Assembly: GCF_013403925.1 (NCBI RefSeq)
Contig: NZ_JABFDJ010000009.1
Span: 1 to 64,000 of the forward strand
Reading direction: 5' to 3'
Length of the DNA stretch: 64,000 bases
Source of the DNA: Winogradskyella wichelsiae
GTDB taxonomy: Bacteria; Bacteroidota; Bacteroidia; Flavobacteriales; Flavobacteriaceae
Part shown: positions 38,035-47,135 of the stretch, one piece after another
How the letters are laid out: each line of letters opens with the position of its first letter
Numbering within the stretch: the first letter of the stretch is position 1
Notes under the pieces: model-generated
Database searches by the model: none
What the model was told of the DNA's origin: nothing
Seen by the model: only the letters and a program-made list of their open reading frames with translations
Translations under genes and position numbers: made by a program

Positions 38035-39663
38035 TTAAACCTGTAAAACTCCCATATTAAAAGGCTTTTCAATAGGCGCGTGGTTAGCTGCTTCAATTCC
38101 CATAGAAATCCAAGTTCTGGTATCTAGTGGATCTATAACTCCATCAGTCCATATTCTAGAAGCTGCATAATAAGGAGATACTTGATCGTCGTATCTCGAT
38201 TTTATTTTGTTAAATAATTCATCTTCTTTTTCTTTAGTAATTTTTTCACCCTTCTTCTTAAGAGAAGCAGTTTCTATCTGCAATAAAACTTTTGCAGCAG
38301 AATTTCCACTCATAACAGCTAATTCTGCACTTGGCCAAGCGGCAATCAATCTTGGATCATAAGCTTTTCCGCACATAGCGTAATTACCAGCACCATAACT
38401 GTTCCCTAATATAATAGTAAATTTTGGAACTACAGAGTTACTTACAGCATTTACCATTTTAGCACCATCTTTTATAATGCCTGAATGTTCAGATTTACTA
38501 CCTACCATAAAGCCTGTAACATCTTGAAGAAAAACTAATGGAATTTTTTTCTGATTACAATTGGCTATAAACCGCGTAGCTTTATCAGCAGAGTCATTGT
38601 AGATAACACCACCAAATTGCATTTCGCCTTGTTTATTTTTAACTAATTTTCTTTGATTAGCAACAATACCTACAGCCCAACCTTCAATTCTAGCATAAGC
38701 TGTAATGATGGTTTTACCATAATCTTGTTTGTATTCATCAAATTCAGAGTCGTCAACCAAACGCTTAATGATCTCTTTCATATCATATTGGTCAGCTCTA
38801 CTCTTAGGAAGAATACCAAATATGTCATCAGGGTTATCTTTTGGTTTTTTAGATTCAGCTCTATTGTAACCAGCTTTATCAAAATCCCCAATTTTATCAA
38901 CTAAAGATTTTATTTTATCTAAAGCATCCTTGTCATCTTTGGCTTTATAATCCGTAACGCCTGAAATTTCACAGTGTGTGGTCGCACCTCCTAAAGTTTC
39001 ATTATCTATAGATTCACCAATAGCCGCTTTAACGAGATAACTTCCAGCTAAGAAAATGCTAGCTGTTTTATCAACAATTATGGCTTCATCACTCATTATT
39101 GGTAAATAAGCGCCTCCCGCAACACAACTTCCCATAACCGCAGCAATTTGCGTAATTCCCATACTACTCATTATGGCATTGTTTCTAAAAATACGTCCAA
39201 AATGTTCTTTGTCTGGAAAAATTTCATCTTGCATTGGTAAAAAAACACCTGCACTATCAACTAAATAAATAATTGGTAATCGATTTTCAATGGCTATTTC
39301 TTGTGCACGTAAATTCTTTTTTCCTGTAATAGGAAACCATGCTCCTGCCTTTACAGTAGCATCATTTGCGACAACAATACATTGCTTTCCTTTTACATAA
39401 CCCATTTTTACAACAACACCTCCTGATGGGCAACCTCCATATTGTTCGTACATCCCTTCTCCTGCAAAAGCGCCAATTTCTATAGATTTCGCTTTAGAAT
39501 CTAAAAGATAGTTTACACGTTCTCGTGCCGTCATTTTACCTTTAGCTTTATGTTTTTCAATACTTTTTTCACCACCACCTAATTTTACTTTTACCAATCG
39601 TTTTTTTAAATCGGAAAGAAGAAGTTTATTATGGTCTTCGTTTATGTTGAATTTGATATCCAT
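38035..39663 (-). CDS. Acyl-CoA carboxylase beta (carboxyltransferase) subunit
   Basis: 542 residues of the crotonase-like carboxyltransferase family. The N half has KGKMTARERVNYLLD, the CoA-binding GGCPSGGVV and VDSAGVFLPMQ; the C half has FLQDVTGFMVGSKSEHSG and GNSYGAGNYAMCGKAYDPR. These phrases, especially MVGSKSEHSGIIKDGAKM, are closest to methylcrotonyl-CoA or geranyl-CoA carboxylase beta subunits, so leucine breakdown is likely. No biotin carboxylase alpha subunit is adjacent. Confidence 0.88.
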   Translation of the reverse strand: MDIKFNINEDHNKLLLSDLKKRLVKVKLGGGEKSIEKHKAKGKMTARERVNYLLDSKAKSIEIGAFAGEGMYEQYGGCPSGGVVVKMGYVKGKQCIVVANDATVKAGAWFPITGKKNLRAQEIAIENRLPIIYLVDSAGVFLPMQDEIFPDKEHFGRIFRNNAIMSSMGITQIAAVMGSCVAGGAYLPIMSDEAIIVDKTASIFLAGSYLVKAAIGESIDNETLGGATTHCEISGVTDYKAKDDKDALDKIKSLVDKIGDFDKAGYNRAESKKPKDNPDDIFGILPKSRADQYDMKEIIKRLVDDSEFDEYKQDYGKTIITAYARIEGWAVGIVANQRKLVKNKQGEMQFGGVIYNDSADKATRFIANCNQKKIPLVFLQDVTGFMVGSKSEHSGIIKDGAKMVNAVSNSVVPKFTIILGNSYGAGNYAMCGKAYDPRLIAAWPSAELAVMSGNSAAKVLLQIETASLKKKGEKITKEKEDELFNKIKSRYDDQVSPYYAASRIWTDGVIDPLDTRTWISMGIEAANHAPIEKPFNMGVLQV

Positions 39664-39797
39664 TGCGCAATATTGTTTTGCACGAATTTACAAAAACGAT
39701 TCGATGTTTCGAAAATGATTATTTGTTAGATCAAAATTTATTCCTAGGAACACTAATTGTGGTTTTGTATTTTTAACATTAAATAAATACACATTAA

Positions 39798-40328
39798 ATG
39801 AAACAAATAATAGCCTTTGCAGGAAGTAATAGTTCTGAATCAATTAATAAACAATTAACAACCTATGCGGCATGTCTTGTTAAAGATGTGGATGTTAAAA
39901 TTCTAGATTTAAATGATTTTGAATTGCCAATTTACGGTCAGGATTTGCATAAAAAAGAAGGCATACCTCAAAATGCAGTAATATTTTTAGATCTGTTAAA
40001 GAAAAGCGATGGTATTATAATTTCATTAGCAGAAAATAATGGCGCTTATTCTGCAGTATTTAAAAATTTATTTGACTGGCTCTCTGTATTAGAACAAAAG
40101 AACTGGTTAAATAAACCAATGTTATTAATGGCAACATCGCCAGGAGCTAGAGGAGGGCAATCCGTTCTTCAAATTGCTTTAGATAGATTTCCTCGTCATG
40201 ATGCAGATATTGTAGGAACATTTTCTTTACCTTCATTTAATGATAATTTTTTAGAAGAAAAAATTGTAAATAAAGAACTTAATGATGAACTTTTAATCGA
40301 AATAAATAAATTTCAAATTAGTTTGTAA
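39798..40328 (+). CDS. NAD(P)H-dependent FMN reductase family flavoprotein
   Basis: 176 residues of the flavodoxin-like fold. The FMN phosphate loop is AFAGSNSSESINKQL, SDGIIISLAENNGAYSAVFKNLFDWLS is the dimer and flavin-binding region, and LLMATSPGARGG follows strand 4. It transfers electrons from NAD(P)H to flavins, quinones or similar acceptors. Divergent from the carboxylase gene; monocistronic by spacing. Confidence 0.85.
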   Translation: MKQIIAFAGSNSSESINKQLTTYAACLVKDVDVKILDLNDFELPIYGQDLHKKEGIPQNAVIFLDLLKKSDGIIISLAENNGAYSAVFKNLFDWLSVLEQKNWLNKPMLLMATSPGARGGQSVLQIALDRFPRHDADIVGTFSLPSFNDNFLEEKIVNKELNDELLIEINKFQISL

Positions 40329-40507
40329 AATTATTTTATAATTTAAAATATCATTAGGTATTAATGTTTAAATAATTTTAAAAAAACTCTTGGGTTTGTA
40401 TGGTGTTAATGGACTATAGGTTGGTAAAAGCATAAAGAATTTATACAATTTCTTCTTAAATTTCACGATATTTGTGAACTAACTAATTATTAAATTTAAG
40501 ATTGACT

Positions 40508-40690
40508 ATGGCAATGAATAAAAACACAGTATTAGCTTGGGCTACTTGGATAATGGTATTTGTAGGATGTGGATTGATTGCTCTTGGTGCATTTAGATAC
40601 GATGATGTTGCTGGCTGGGGATTTGCTGCTGTTGGTGGTGGATTCTATTGTATTGCATGGGTTTTTAACGCTTTAAAAGGTCGAATGTAA
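40508..40690 (+). CDS. CAL67264-family small membrane protein
   Basis: 60 residues from the ATG at 40508; an ATG two codons later is equally possible. NKNTVLAWATWIMVFVGCGL and WGFAAVGGGFYCIAWVFNAL are two membrane helices around FRYDDVAG. This is a flavobacterial family named after a Gramella locus; function unknown. The ettA gene starts 51 bp downstream on the same strand. Confidence 0.75.
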   Translation: MAMNKNTVLAWATWIMVFVGCGLIALGAFRYDDVAGWGFAAVGGGFYCIAWVFNALKGRM

Positions 40691-40741
40691 ACAATATTGT
40701 ATACCACAGTAATGTTTAATTTTCAAAAACAATAAAGAATT

Positions 40742-42433
40742 ATGAGTGACGATAAAAAAGTAATTTTCGCAATGTCTGGTCTAACAAAGACCTTTCCTGG
40801 CGCAAATACACCAGTTTTAAAAAATATCTATTTAAGTTTCTTCTATGGAGCAAAAATTGGTATTCTGGGGCTTAATGGATCTGGAAAATCTACATTATTA
40901 AAGATTATAGCAGGTGTTGATAATAATTATCAAGGTGATGTCGTTTTTCAACCTGGCTATTCTGTAGGTTATTTAGAACAAGAACCGAAATTAGATGATG
41001 ACAAAACTGTTATGGAAATTGTTAGAGAAGGTGCGGCTGAAACTGTTGCTATTCTTGATGAGTATAATAGTATTAATGATCAATTTGGTTTAGAAGAGGT
41101 TTATAGCAATCCAGATAAAATGGAAAAGCTTATGAATCGTCAAGCCGAATTACAAGATCAGATTGATGCTGCAGGTGCTTGGGAATTAGATACTAAGCTA
41201 GAAATCGCAATGGATGCTTTAAGAACTCCGGATGGTGACAAGAAAATCGGAGTACTTTCAGGCGGGGAACGTCGTCGTGTTGCCTTATGCCGTCTGTTAC
41301 TTCAAGAGCCAGATGTCTTACTATTAGATGAGCCTACTAACCACTTAGATGCAGAATCAGTACATTGGTTAGAACATCATTTAGCACAATATAAAGGAAC
41401 TGTTATTGCTGTAACTCACGATAGGTATTTCTTAGATAATGTAGCAGGTTGGATTTTAGAGTTAGATAGAGGAGAGGGAATTCCTTGGAAAGGAAATTAC
41501 TCATCTTGGTTAGATCAAAAGTCAACACGTATGGCACAAGAAAGTAAAGTTGCATCTAAGCGTCAAAAGACGTTAGAGCGTGAGCTCGATTGGGTACGTC
41601 AAGGTGCAAAAGGCCGTCAGACAAAGCAAAAGGCACGTTTGAAGAACTACGATAAATTAATGAGTCAAGATCAAAAACAACTTGATGAAAAACTTGAGAT
41701 TTATATTCCCAACGGTCCACGTTTGGGAACAAATGTTATAGAAGCTATTGGTGTGGCTAAAGGTTATGATGATAAATTGTTGTACGATGATTTAAAATTT
41801 AATCTTCCACAAGCAGGTATTGTAGGTGTTATTGGGCCTAACGGTGCTGGTAAAACCACAATTTTCAGAATGATTATGGGTGAAGAAACTCCTGATAAAG
41901 GTGAGTTTAAAGTAGGTGAAACCGCTAAGATTGCTTACGTTGATCAGAAGCATTCCAATATAGATCCTGAAAAAACAATTTGGCAAAACTTTAGTGATGA
42001 GCAAGAGTTGGTAATGATGGGCGGAAAAGAAGTGAATTCTAGAGCTTATTTAAGTCGATTTAATTTTTCAGGAGGTGAGCAAAACAAGAAAGTAAAATTG
42101 CTTTCTGGTGGTGAACGTAACCGCTTACATCTTGCTATGACACTTAAAGAAGAAGGAAACGTATTACTTTTGGATGAACCTACCAATGATTTAGATGTAA
42201 ACACATTGAGAGCATTAGAAGAAGGTTTAGAAAACTTTGCAGGTTGTGCGGTTGTTATTAGTCACGATAGATGGTTTTTAGATAGAATATGTACCCATAT
42301 TTTAGCGTTTGAAGGTGATTCTCAAGTCTATTTCTTTGAAGGCGGTTTTAGTGATTACGAAGAAAATAAGAAAAAACGTTTAGGTGGGGATTTAATGCCA
42401 AAACGAATTAAGTATAGAAAGTTGGTAAGATAA
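40742..42433 (+). CDS. ettA: Energy-dependent translational throttle protein EttA (ABC-F)
   Basis: 563 residues with two ABC ATPase domains. The first has Walker A GLNGSGKST and signature LSGGERRRVALCRLLL with LLLDEPTNHLD; the second has GPNGAGKTT and LSGGERNRLHLAM with LLLDEPTNDLD. Between them a linker rich in Lys and Arg (about 250-320, GAKGRQTKQKARLKNYDKL) inserts at the ribosomal E site. The length and the arm region between the first Walker motifs (LDEYNSINDQFG) are those of EttA, which gates entry into elongation according to ATP/ADP. Confidence 0.95.
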   Translation: MSDDKKVIFAMSGLTKTFPGANTPVLKNIYLSFFYGAKIGILGLNGSGKSTLLKIIAGVDNNYQGDVVFQPGYSVGYLEQEPKLDDDKTVMEIVREGAAETVAILDEYNSINDQFGLEEVYSNPDKMEKLMNRQAELQDQIDAAGAWELDTKLEIAMDALRTPDGDKKIGVLSGGERRRVALCRLLLQEPDVLLLDEPTNHLDAESVHWLEHHLAQYKGTVIAVTHDRYFLDNVAGWILELDRGEGIPWKGNYSSWLDQKSTRMAQESKVASKRQKTLERELDWVRQGAKGRQTKQKARLKNYDKLMSQDQKQLDEKLEIYIPNGPRLGTNVIEAIGVAKGYDDKLLYDDLKFNLPQAGIVGVIGPNGAGKTTIFRMIMGEETPDKGEFKVGETAKIAYVDQKHSNIDPEKTIWQNFSDEQELVMMGGKEVNSRAYLSRFNFSGGEQNKKVKLLSGGERNRLHLAMTLKEEGNVLLLDEPTNDLDVNTLRALEEGLENFAGCAVVISHDRWFLDRICTHILAFEGDSQVYFFEGGFSDYEENKKKRLGGDLMPKRIKYRKLVR

Positions 42434-42452
42434 TGTTCCAGCAACTCAAAAT

Positions 42453-42483
42453 AAAAAAGCCAGCAGATAATGCTGGCTTTTTT
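42453..42483. terminator. Terminator after ettA
   Basis: aaaaaagccagca-gataa-tgctggctttttt is a 12-13-bp stem with a five-base loop and T run; by symmetry it can also end the minus-strand small-protein transcript that stops at 42487. Confidence 0.9.
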
Positions 42484-42486
42484 ATT

Positions 42487-42657
42487 TTATACTTTTGCTT
42501 CTAAACGATCTACTTTTTCTTTTAATTTTCTATATTTAAGAAATAACAAAAACCATAATATAATCATTACTATAAGGCCAATTGACAGAATACTAACCGT
42601 TTTATCAGAAGGTTCATGTAATACTGCTCTTACAAAAAGTAATAGATAAAGTTCCAT
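42487..42657 (-). CDS. 56-residue membrane protein with charged tail
   Basis: ATG at 42657 begins MELYLLLFVRAVLHEPSDKT, continues with one strong membrane helix (VSILSIGLIVMIILWFLLFL) and ends in a heptad-like charged helix (KYRKLKEKVDRLEAKV). It lies 12 bp downstream of the 74-residue membrane protein on the same strand and ends at a shared terminator. The tail could form a short coiled coil. Function unknown. Confidence 0.6.
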   Translation of the reverse strand: MELYLLLFVRAVLHEPSDKTVSILSIGLIVMIILWFLLFLKYRKLKEKVDRLEAKV

Positions 42658-42669
42658 TTTAAAATAAAT

Positions 42670-42894
42670 TTAATTATCTCCGTAAAGGTGTCCACCTGTA
42701 AAATCTTCATAAGATTCATCCATATCTTTAAATATGGTAGTCTCCATCAATTTCTTATTCTCAGCTTTCAGCTTATACATTTTAATTATAGCTACGAGAA
42801 TAAAAACCAAAAAAATAGAAGCAACTGATATCAAAACAAGAGTGAGCTGCGTTGTAGTCACAATTAAGTAAGTAGAAATTATGATATTAAACAT
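42670..42894 (-). CDS. 74-residue membrane protein
   Basis: One or two hydrophobic segments at about 3-38 (LVLISVASIFLVFILVAII) followed by a charged helix (KMYKLKAENKKLMETT) and an acidic, aromatic tail (DMDESYEDFTGGHLYGDN). Helix plus coiled tail resembles the next small protein, so the two may act together. No family recognised. Confidence 0.55.
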   Translation of the reverse strand: MFNIIISTYLIVTTTQLTLVLISVASIFLVFILVAIIKMYKLKAENKKLMETTIFKDMDESYEDFTGGHLYGDN

Positions 42895-43101
42895 TTTAAT
42901 TAAAGATTAAGATTTGGGTTTACCTTCTAAGGTGCTAATATAAATAAAATATGAATGTTAAATGCTTAATATTAAATAATTTACAACGTTATAGTTAAAT
43001 TATTATCGATTAAAAGGTTATTAACATGGGTGAGCCACAATGTTTTCAGTAGTTTTTTAATTTTTTCTTTAACTTATTAACAATTAGCTGTTTCTACTAT
43101 T

Positions 43102-43890
43102 TTATTCATACCAATTCAAAAAGATAACTTCTATAGCATCATTTCCTTCATTTACTAAGGATTTAAACTTATTAATATCACTTAAACCTTCGGTTCCTCT
43201 ATAATGATAAGGATATACTTTTTTTGGTTTAAAGTCTAACACAGCACTTGCTGCACTTTCTACAGGCATTGTGTATGGTAAATTCATACAAACAAAAGCG
43301 ATATCAATATTTTTTAGATTTCGCATTTCTGGGATGTCTTCTGTATCACCAGAAATATAGATACGTTCATCATTTACAGTTAATAAATAGCCATTTCCTC
43401 TACCTTTAGTGTGAAATTTTAAAGCTTCTTCTCTCAGGTTATACATCGGGATAGCTTTAATATTTATCCCTTCTAAATTGAATGAGTCATCATTTTTTAA
43501 GGTTATAATTTTAGAAGCAATACTATCTGATAATTTTTCTACAACCGCAGCTGGTGCAATAAGTGTTGCTTTAGACATGTCTATTCCTTCTAAAGTTTCA
43601 AGGTTTAAATGATCACCATGAATATCAGTAATCAATACTAAAGTTGGTGTTTTTTGTCCTTCAAAAGCTTCCGATCCGCCAGTTGGGTCAACATAGATCG
43701 TTTCATTTTCTGTCTCTAAAACCATTGTTGCGTGAGAGATAGGGATGATTTTTAACGAAGATTTGGTTAGTGTTGGTTCTATATTTGTTTCTGTTATAGT
43801 GGTAGTTATAATTTCTTTTTTAGTATCATTTTTACAATTAAAAGTAGTTGTGATAATGGCTAGTAATAAGATGTGTGTCAGTGTTTTCAT
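43102..43890 (-). CDS. Lipoprotein with metallo-beta-lactamase fold
   Basis: 262 residues. The signal peptide ends in a lipobox with Cys-19 (ITTTFNCKND). The MBL domain follows from about 45: ISHATMVLETENETIYVDPTGG, the metal loop LITDIHGDHLN (D-x-H-x-D-H, with Asp in place of the first His), GYLLTVNDERIYISGDTED and YPYHYRG. It belongs to the UlaG-like branch; the Asp variant is, as far as I know, common in the family, so metal binding is probably kept. Anchored in a membrane on the periplasmic side. Substrate unknown. Confidence 0.85.
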   Translation of the reverse strand: MKTLTHILLLAIITTTFNCKNDTKKEIITTTITETNIEPTLTKSSLKIIPISHATMVLETENETIYVDPTGGSEAFEGQKTPTLVLITDIHGDHLNLETLEGIDMSKATLIAPAAVVEKLSDSIASKIITLKNDDSFNLEGINIKAIPMYNLREEALKFHTKGRGNGYLLTVNDERIYISGDTEDIPEMRNLKNIDIAFVCMNLPYTMPVESAASAVLDFKPKKVYPYHYRGTEGLSDINKFKSLVNEGNDAIEVIFLNWYE

Positions 43891-44055
43891 GTTGTTTTTG
43901 GTTTTTTATAAAGATATTGATTCTGCATTAAAAACGATCAGAGTGTAACATTTTTATAACATTAGCTACATATAATTAGTAAGTAAAGTTTTTATAATCA
44001 TAAAATTTACCGAAATTGTTAACCTAAAACTATTCAACCTTAAAACTACCAAAAT

Positions 44056-45402
44056 ATGTCTGATGATTTTGATTTATTAGAAACCAACTCACAAGAAAAG
44101 ACTGAGAAAGTCGATGTTAACTGGGGAAAAGCCATAGACCAAATGAAGTCTAAGCTTGCTCAGGAAGATGATCCCGAAAGTCGTCAGAAAATACTTAATG
44201 CAACGTTAGATAATGTTGTAGATATGGCAGAAAAAGATCGTTCTACCTTATTAGATGCTATTAAAGACTTAACAGATTATCAAGATGAAGTGGGAATTAT
44301 GTTCGAAGGTTTTTCGGCATTAAATGCTTCAGAGCAAAAAGTGATAGACGATGCTATTAAACGTTTAGAGCGTGCTAAAGTAGAACTTGAAGATGCTAAT
44401 AATAAACCAGATACCTGGTGGAATAATCTTTGGGGAAGAAAAAGTAAAATTAATGATGCAGAAGCAGAACTTAAAAATGCACAAAAAACACGTGATGCAG
44501 CAGATAATGAAGCAAAAGCAATGTTTCAACAGCGTATTGAAACTGCAGATATTCAGACTTTATTAAATGAATTATCATTTAAAAGTCAGGCAGCTATCAA
44601 ACGTTTAAAAGATAGAGAAGTAGAAATTAAAGAGGTTGAAGAAAGTCTTAAAACGGCTATTGTAGACGCTTCTAATAATCATACAAAAGCACTTCAAAAG
44701 AAAAAAGAAGTAGAGGATAAGCTGGAAACGGAATATGCTTTATTAAAACAAGCACGTCAGGCTTTAGAAGAAGTATCGGATAAGCAATCTACAGAATACT
44801 CAGCAGCACTTAGTAAAGTGACTACTTTAGAGCAAAAAGTAGAGGAGTTAGAAGGGCTTAAAAATGCTTACACTACGCTTGCAGCTTCAAAAGATAGTTT
44901 TGTACACAAGCATAATTTAACGATTAAAGTATTAACGTCGTTACGTAGCAATTTACAAACACATCGTGCAAAATTAAAGTCAGATACGGATGAGCGTCTT
45001 AAGTATTATGATGGTTATGTTGTGGCTTTAAAAGCACGTACAGATCAAGAATTTGCAGCAATATTAGAACATTTAGGGGTTAAAACAGATGAGCATATTG
45101 GTGAAACGTTAGCAGCAATGCATACTGCAAGTGCTCGTGCACGTCAAGAAATGATGGACAATATTCCTGTTCACGAAAAAGTTATGCAAGGTGTTTACGG
45201 AAGTTATGCTGAAGCGTTGCAAGAAATTAGAGAGAAGGATAAATCTATTCAGAAGAATTTTGCAGAGCGTTACGGCATTGATATGAAAGAAATTTTTGAA
45301 GATTACTACGCAGCAGATGCAAATGCTCCTTCAGGAGATACAGCAGGAAAACCAGCTAGTGCACCAAAACCAGCATCTACTGAAGATGATTTGTTAGGGT
45401 AA
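44056..45402 (+). CDS. Long coiled-coil protein, first gene of the AAA+ locus
   Basis: 448 residues, almost wholly helical and charged. A short acidic N terminus (MSDDFDLLETNSQEKTEK) leads into helices with heptad patterns from about 30 to 330 (for example EAELKNAQKTRDAADNEAKA and VEDKLETEYALLKQARQALE), a more compact part near 350-420, and an acidic tail (STEDDLLG). Relatives in Bacteroidota carry transferred names such as microtubule-binding protein, which say little. It has the look of TelA- or PspA-like stress coiled coils, but no signature confirms that. First gene of the locus that includes the AAA+ ATPase; 650 bp with two tiny genes separate it from the next large one. Confidence 0.7.
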   Translation: MSDDFDLLETNSQEKTEKVDVNWGKAIDQMKSKLAQEDDPESRQKILNATLDNVVDMAEKDRSTLLDAIKDLTDYQDEVGIMFEGFSALNASEQKVIDDAIKRLERAKVELEDANNKPDTWWNNLWGRKSKINDAEAELKNAQKTRDAADNEAKAMFQQRIETADIQTLLNELSFKSQAAIKRLKDREVEIKEVEESLKTAIVDASNNHTKALQKKKEVEDKLETEYALLKQARQALEEVSDKQSTEYSAALSKVTTLEQKVEELEGLKNAYTTLAASKDSFVHKHNLTIKVLTSLRSNLQTHRAKLKSDTDERLKYYDGYVVALKARTDQEFAAILEHLGVKTDEHIGETLAAMHTASARARQEMMDNIPVHEKVMQGVYGSYAEALQEIREKDKSIQKNFAERYGIDMKEIFEDYYAADANAPSGDTAGKPASAPKPASTEDDLLG

Positions 45403-45417
45403 TTTAATAATAGCGTT

Positions 45418-45448
45418 ACCTACTTTTGTTTTAAAGGCAAAAGTAGGT
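45418..45448 (+). terminator. Hairpin after the coiled-coil gene
   Basis: acctacttttg and caaaagtaggt form an 11-bp perfect stem with a nine-base loop, 15 bp after the stop. A T run comes only about 20 bp later, so it may be a partial terminator or mRNA-stabilising hairpin inside the locus. Confidence 0.55.
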
Positions 45449-45626
45449 TAAGCTTTCCATTATATCTTTTTTTAAGAAAAAGAAAAAAGGATGCCGTTTT
45501 TTGGGAAAGTAATCATGAGAACAATAAAAATGAGAAATTAATCCTTAACGCGTTTACTCGAGCTCAAAAAAGGAAAAATAATTCTCAAAAAAGAGAAAAT
45601 TTAATAATTAAAACATAAGTAAGGCT

Positions 45627-45824
45627 ATGACTAATAGAGGATTATTACTATTCGTAATTGTTTTTTTTGTAATTAATTCAATTGTGAGTTATTTTTTATT
45701 TTATGAAAAAGATATTATTTCAACTTTATCTGTTTCTGCAGTTTCTTCTTTTTTCCTTTTCTTGATTTTTATTGTAAAGCGTAAATGGGATATAAAACAA
45801 AAAAATGATTTTAGAATAAAATAG
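45627..45824 (+). CDS. 65-residue two-helix membrane protein
   Basis: Two hydrophobic segments (LLLFVIVFFVINSIVSYFLF and ISTLSVSAVSSFFLFLIFIV) and a basic tail (KRKWDIKQKNDFRIK), consistent with a small inner-membrane protein with its tail in the cytoplasm. The next small gene starts 3 bp after its stop. No family recognised. Confidence 0.5.
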   Translation: MTNRGLLLFVIVFFVINSIVSYFLFYEKDIISTLSVSAVSSFFLFLIFIVKRKWDIKQKNDFRIK

Positions 45825-45827
45825 ATT

Positions 45828-46007
45828 GTGAATAACACGTTTCTTTTTTCAATGATTGTCATTTTAATTTCAATTGGCTCTGTAATTTTTATTATTCACA
45901 CCAATGATCATGAAGAATGTGAGTTAAAAACGGAAATCAATTATGGCGAAAATGAAGAGAAAATTGTTTCCGAAATTCATATATGTAAAGAAAAGTATAA
46001 TCTTTAA
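45828..46007 (+). CDS. 59-residue membrane-anchored protein, GTG start
   Basis: Starts GTG at 45828, 3 bp after the previous stop. One hydrophobic helix (LFSMIVILISIGSVIFIIH) is followed by an acidic segment with two Cys (NDHEECELKTEINYG, then EIHICKEKYNL). The tight spacing with the previous gene suggests a pair. Function unknown. Confidence 0.45.
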   Translation: MNNTFLFSMIVILISIGSVIFIIHTNDHEECELKTEINYGENEEKIVSEIHICKEKYNL

Positions 46008-46065
46008 AAAATGTATTCATAACATAACTTAGAGTTAATTGAATACAACCAACTGTTTACTAAAA

Positions 46066-47127
46066 ATGATCGTTACACCTTTAGATTCCGCCATATTAGA
46101 TTCCAAAGAGCAATACGTGTTCTATCACAAAATGATAGATTTCTCGCTCAAGGAACTCATTGTTGCGGTACAAGAAAAGCAAATATTAAATCAACAAGAA
46201 TTACTCTTATTTAAGCAATACAGTGATTTGTTACTGTATTCTATAGAAGCTATGCGTGTAAAATACATGTATGACGACGAGGAAAATATGAAGGTAGATT
46301 TAACAGATTCTAGTTTTCCAAATTATTTAGAATTCCGTTATCTCTTTAACGATTTAGCTTTACGAGAAGATTACTTAGAAAAACTTACAGGAATTGAAAC
46401 ACTAAAAGATGAATTCTTAGATACTTTAATGCGAAAAAAAGAGCCAATTCCAAAACGAAAACTCTTTCAAGCTGCATCCATAGTCTATTATTCTTCAGCT
46501 AAAAAGGAATATATTTTTAATCGTTTTGTACAAGGAAAGATTATACCAGCACCAGAAGGTTCTGTAGCAGAACATTTAGTAAGTTGGAGTTTCTATGATG
46601 TATCTCATAACCGACCGTTTGTTTGTTATATGTATTTTAATTACGATGGTAAAAATGTAGAAAGTTATAAAGATGAAATCTATGAAACCCTAAAAAATGT
46701 TGCAGATAGAGAAATGGCTTTCGATACCATGGCTTACGGAATAGATAAACGTTTACCAAAAGTATTTCCGAAGCTTATAAAACGTGTGGATTTAGGACCA
46801 ATTCACAATGTATTTGCAAAGGACGAAAATAAATTAACGCATGCCATTTTGCAGAGTATAGCAAACAAAGAGATTCCGTTAGAATCTTATGCTATATCTC
46901 TTAAAATAGATGAATTAAAATCGAGTAGCGAATTTAAAGAAGGTAGCTTTTTTAGTAAACAAACCTTTCAACGCTGGGATGCTATGTATAGGCAGCGTTA
47001 TATTTTTGCACCACATCGTATCATTCAAATGCTATACAATAAAACACCTGAAATTATGAATAAGTTGGCGATGTCACCAATTCAAGTAAGCAGTATCCAG
47101 TCTTCAGTTGTCAGTAATGAAAAGTAA
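46066..47127 (+). CDS. Uncharacterised 353-residue protein of the AAA+ locus
   Basis: Start at the ATG 46066 (MIVTPLDSAILDSKEQYVF); an in-frame TTG at 46039 lies upstream. Mostly helical in the N half and mixed in the C half, no signal peptide, no membrane segment, no motif I recognise. Phrases that would identify the family are SWSFYDVSHNRPFVCYMYFN and DTMAYGIDKRLPKVFPKLIK. The last dozen residues (SSIQSSVVSNEK) are encoded by the repeat that precedes the four-helix-bundle gene and are probably not ancestral. It lies upstream of the ATPase gene and likely works with it. Confidence 0.6.
   Translation: MIVTPLDSAILDSKEQYVFYHKMIDFSLKELIVAVQEKQILNQQELLLFKQYSDLLLYSIEAMRVKYMYDDEENMKVDLTDSSFPNYLEFRYLFNDLALREDYLEKLTGIETLKDEFLDTLMRKKEPIPKRKLFQAASIVYYSSAKKEYIFNRFVQGKIIPAPEGSVAEHLVSWSFYDVSHNRPFVCYMYFNYDGKNVESYKDEIYETLKNVADREMAFDTMAYGIDKRLPKVFPKLIKRVDLGPIHNVFAKDENKLTHAILQSIANKEIPLESYAISLKIDELKSSSEFKEGSFFSKQTFQRWDAMYRQRYIFAPHRIIQMLYNKTPEIMNKLAMSPIQVSSIQSSVVSNEK
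47091..47115 (+). repeat. Left flanking repeat of the four-helix-bundle gene
   Basis: Contains AGTCTTCAGT (47099-47108) followed by TGTCAGT; the reverse complement of the 10-mer appears twice after the gene (47536-47545, 47557-47566). Forms an inverted repeat around the inserted gene. Confidence 0.65.
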
Positions 47128-47135
47128 AAAAGAAT

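Noticed and set aside
43102..43890. Loss of metal binding in the MBL lipoprotein because the motif is DIHGDH rather than HxHxDH
   Set aside because: The Asp variant is, to my knowledge, usual in this subfamily and the remaining ligands are present, so it is not evidence of inactivation.
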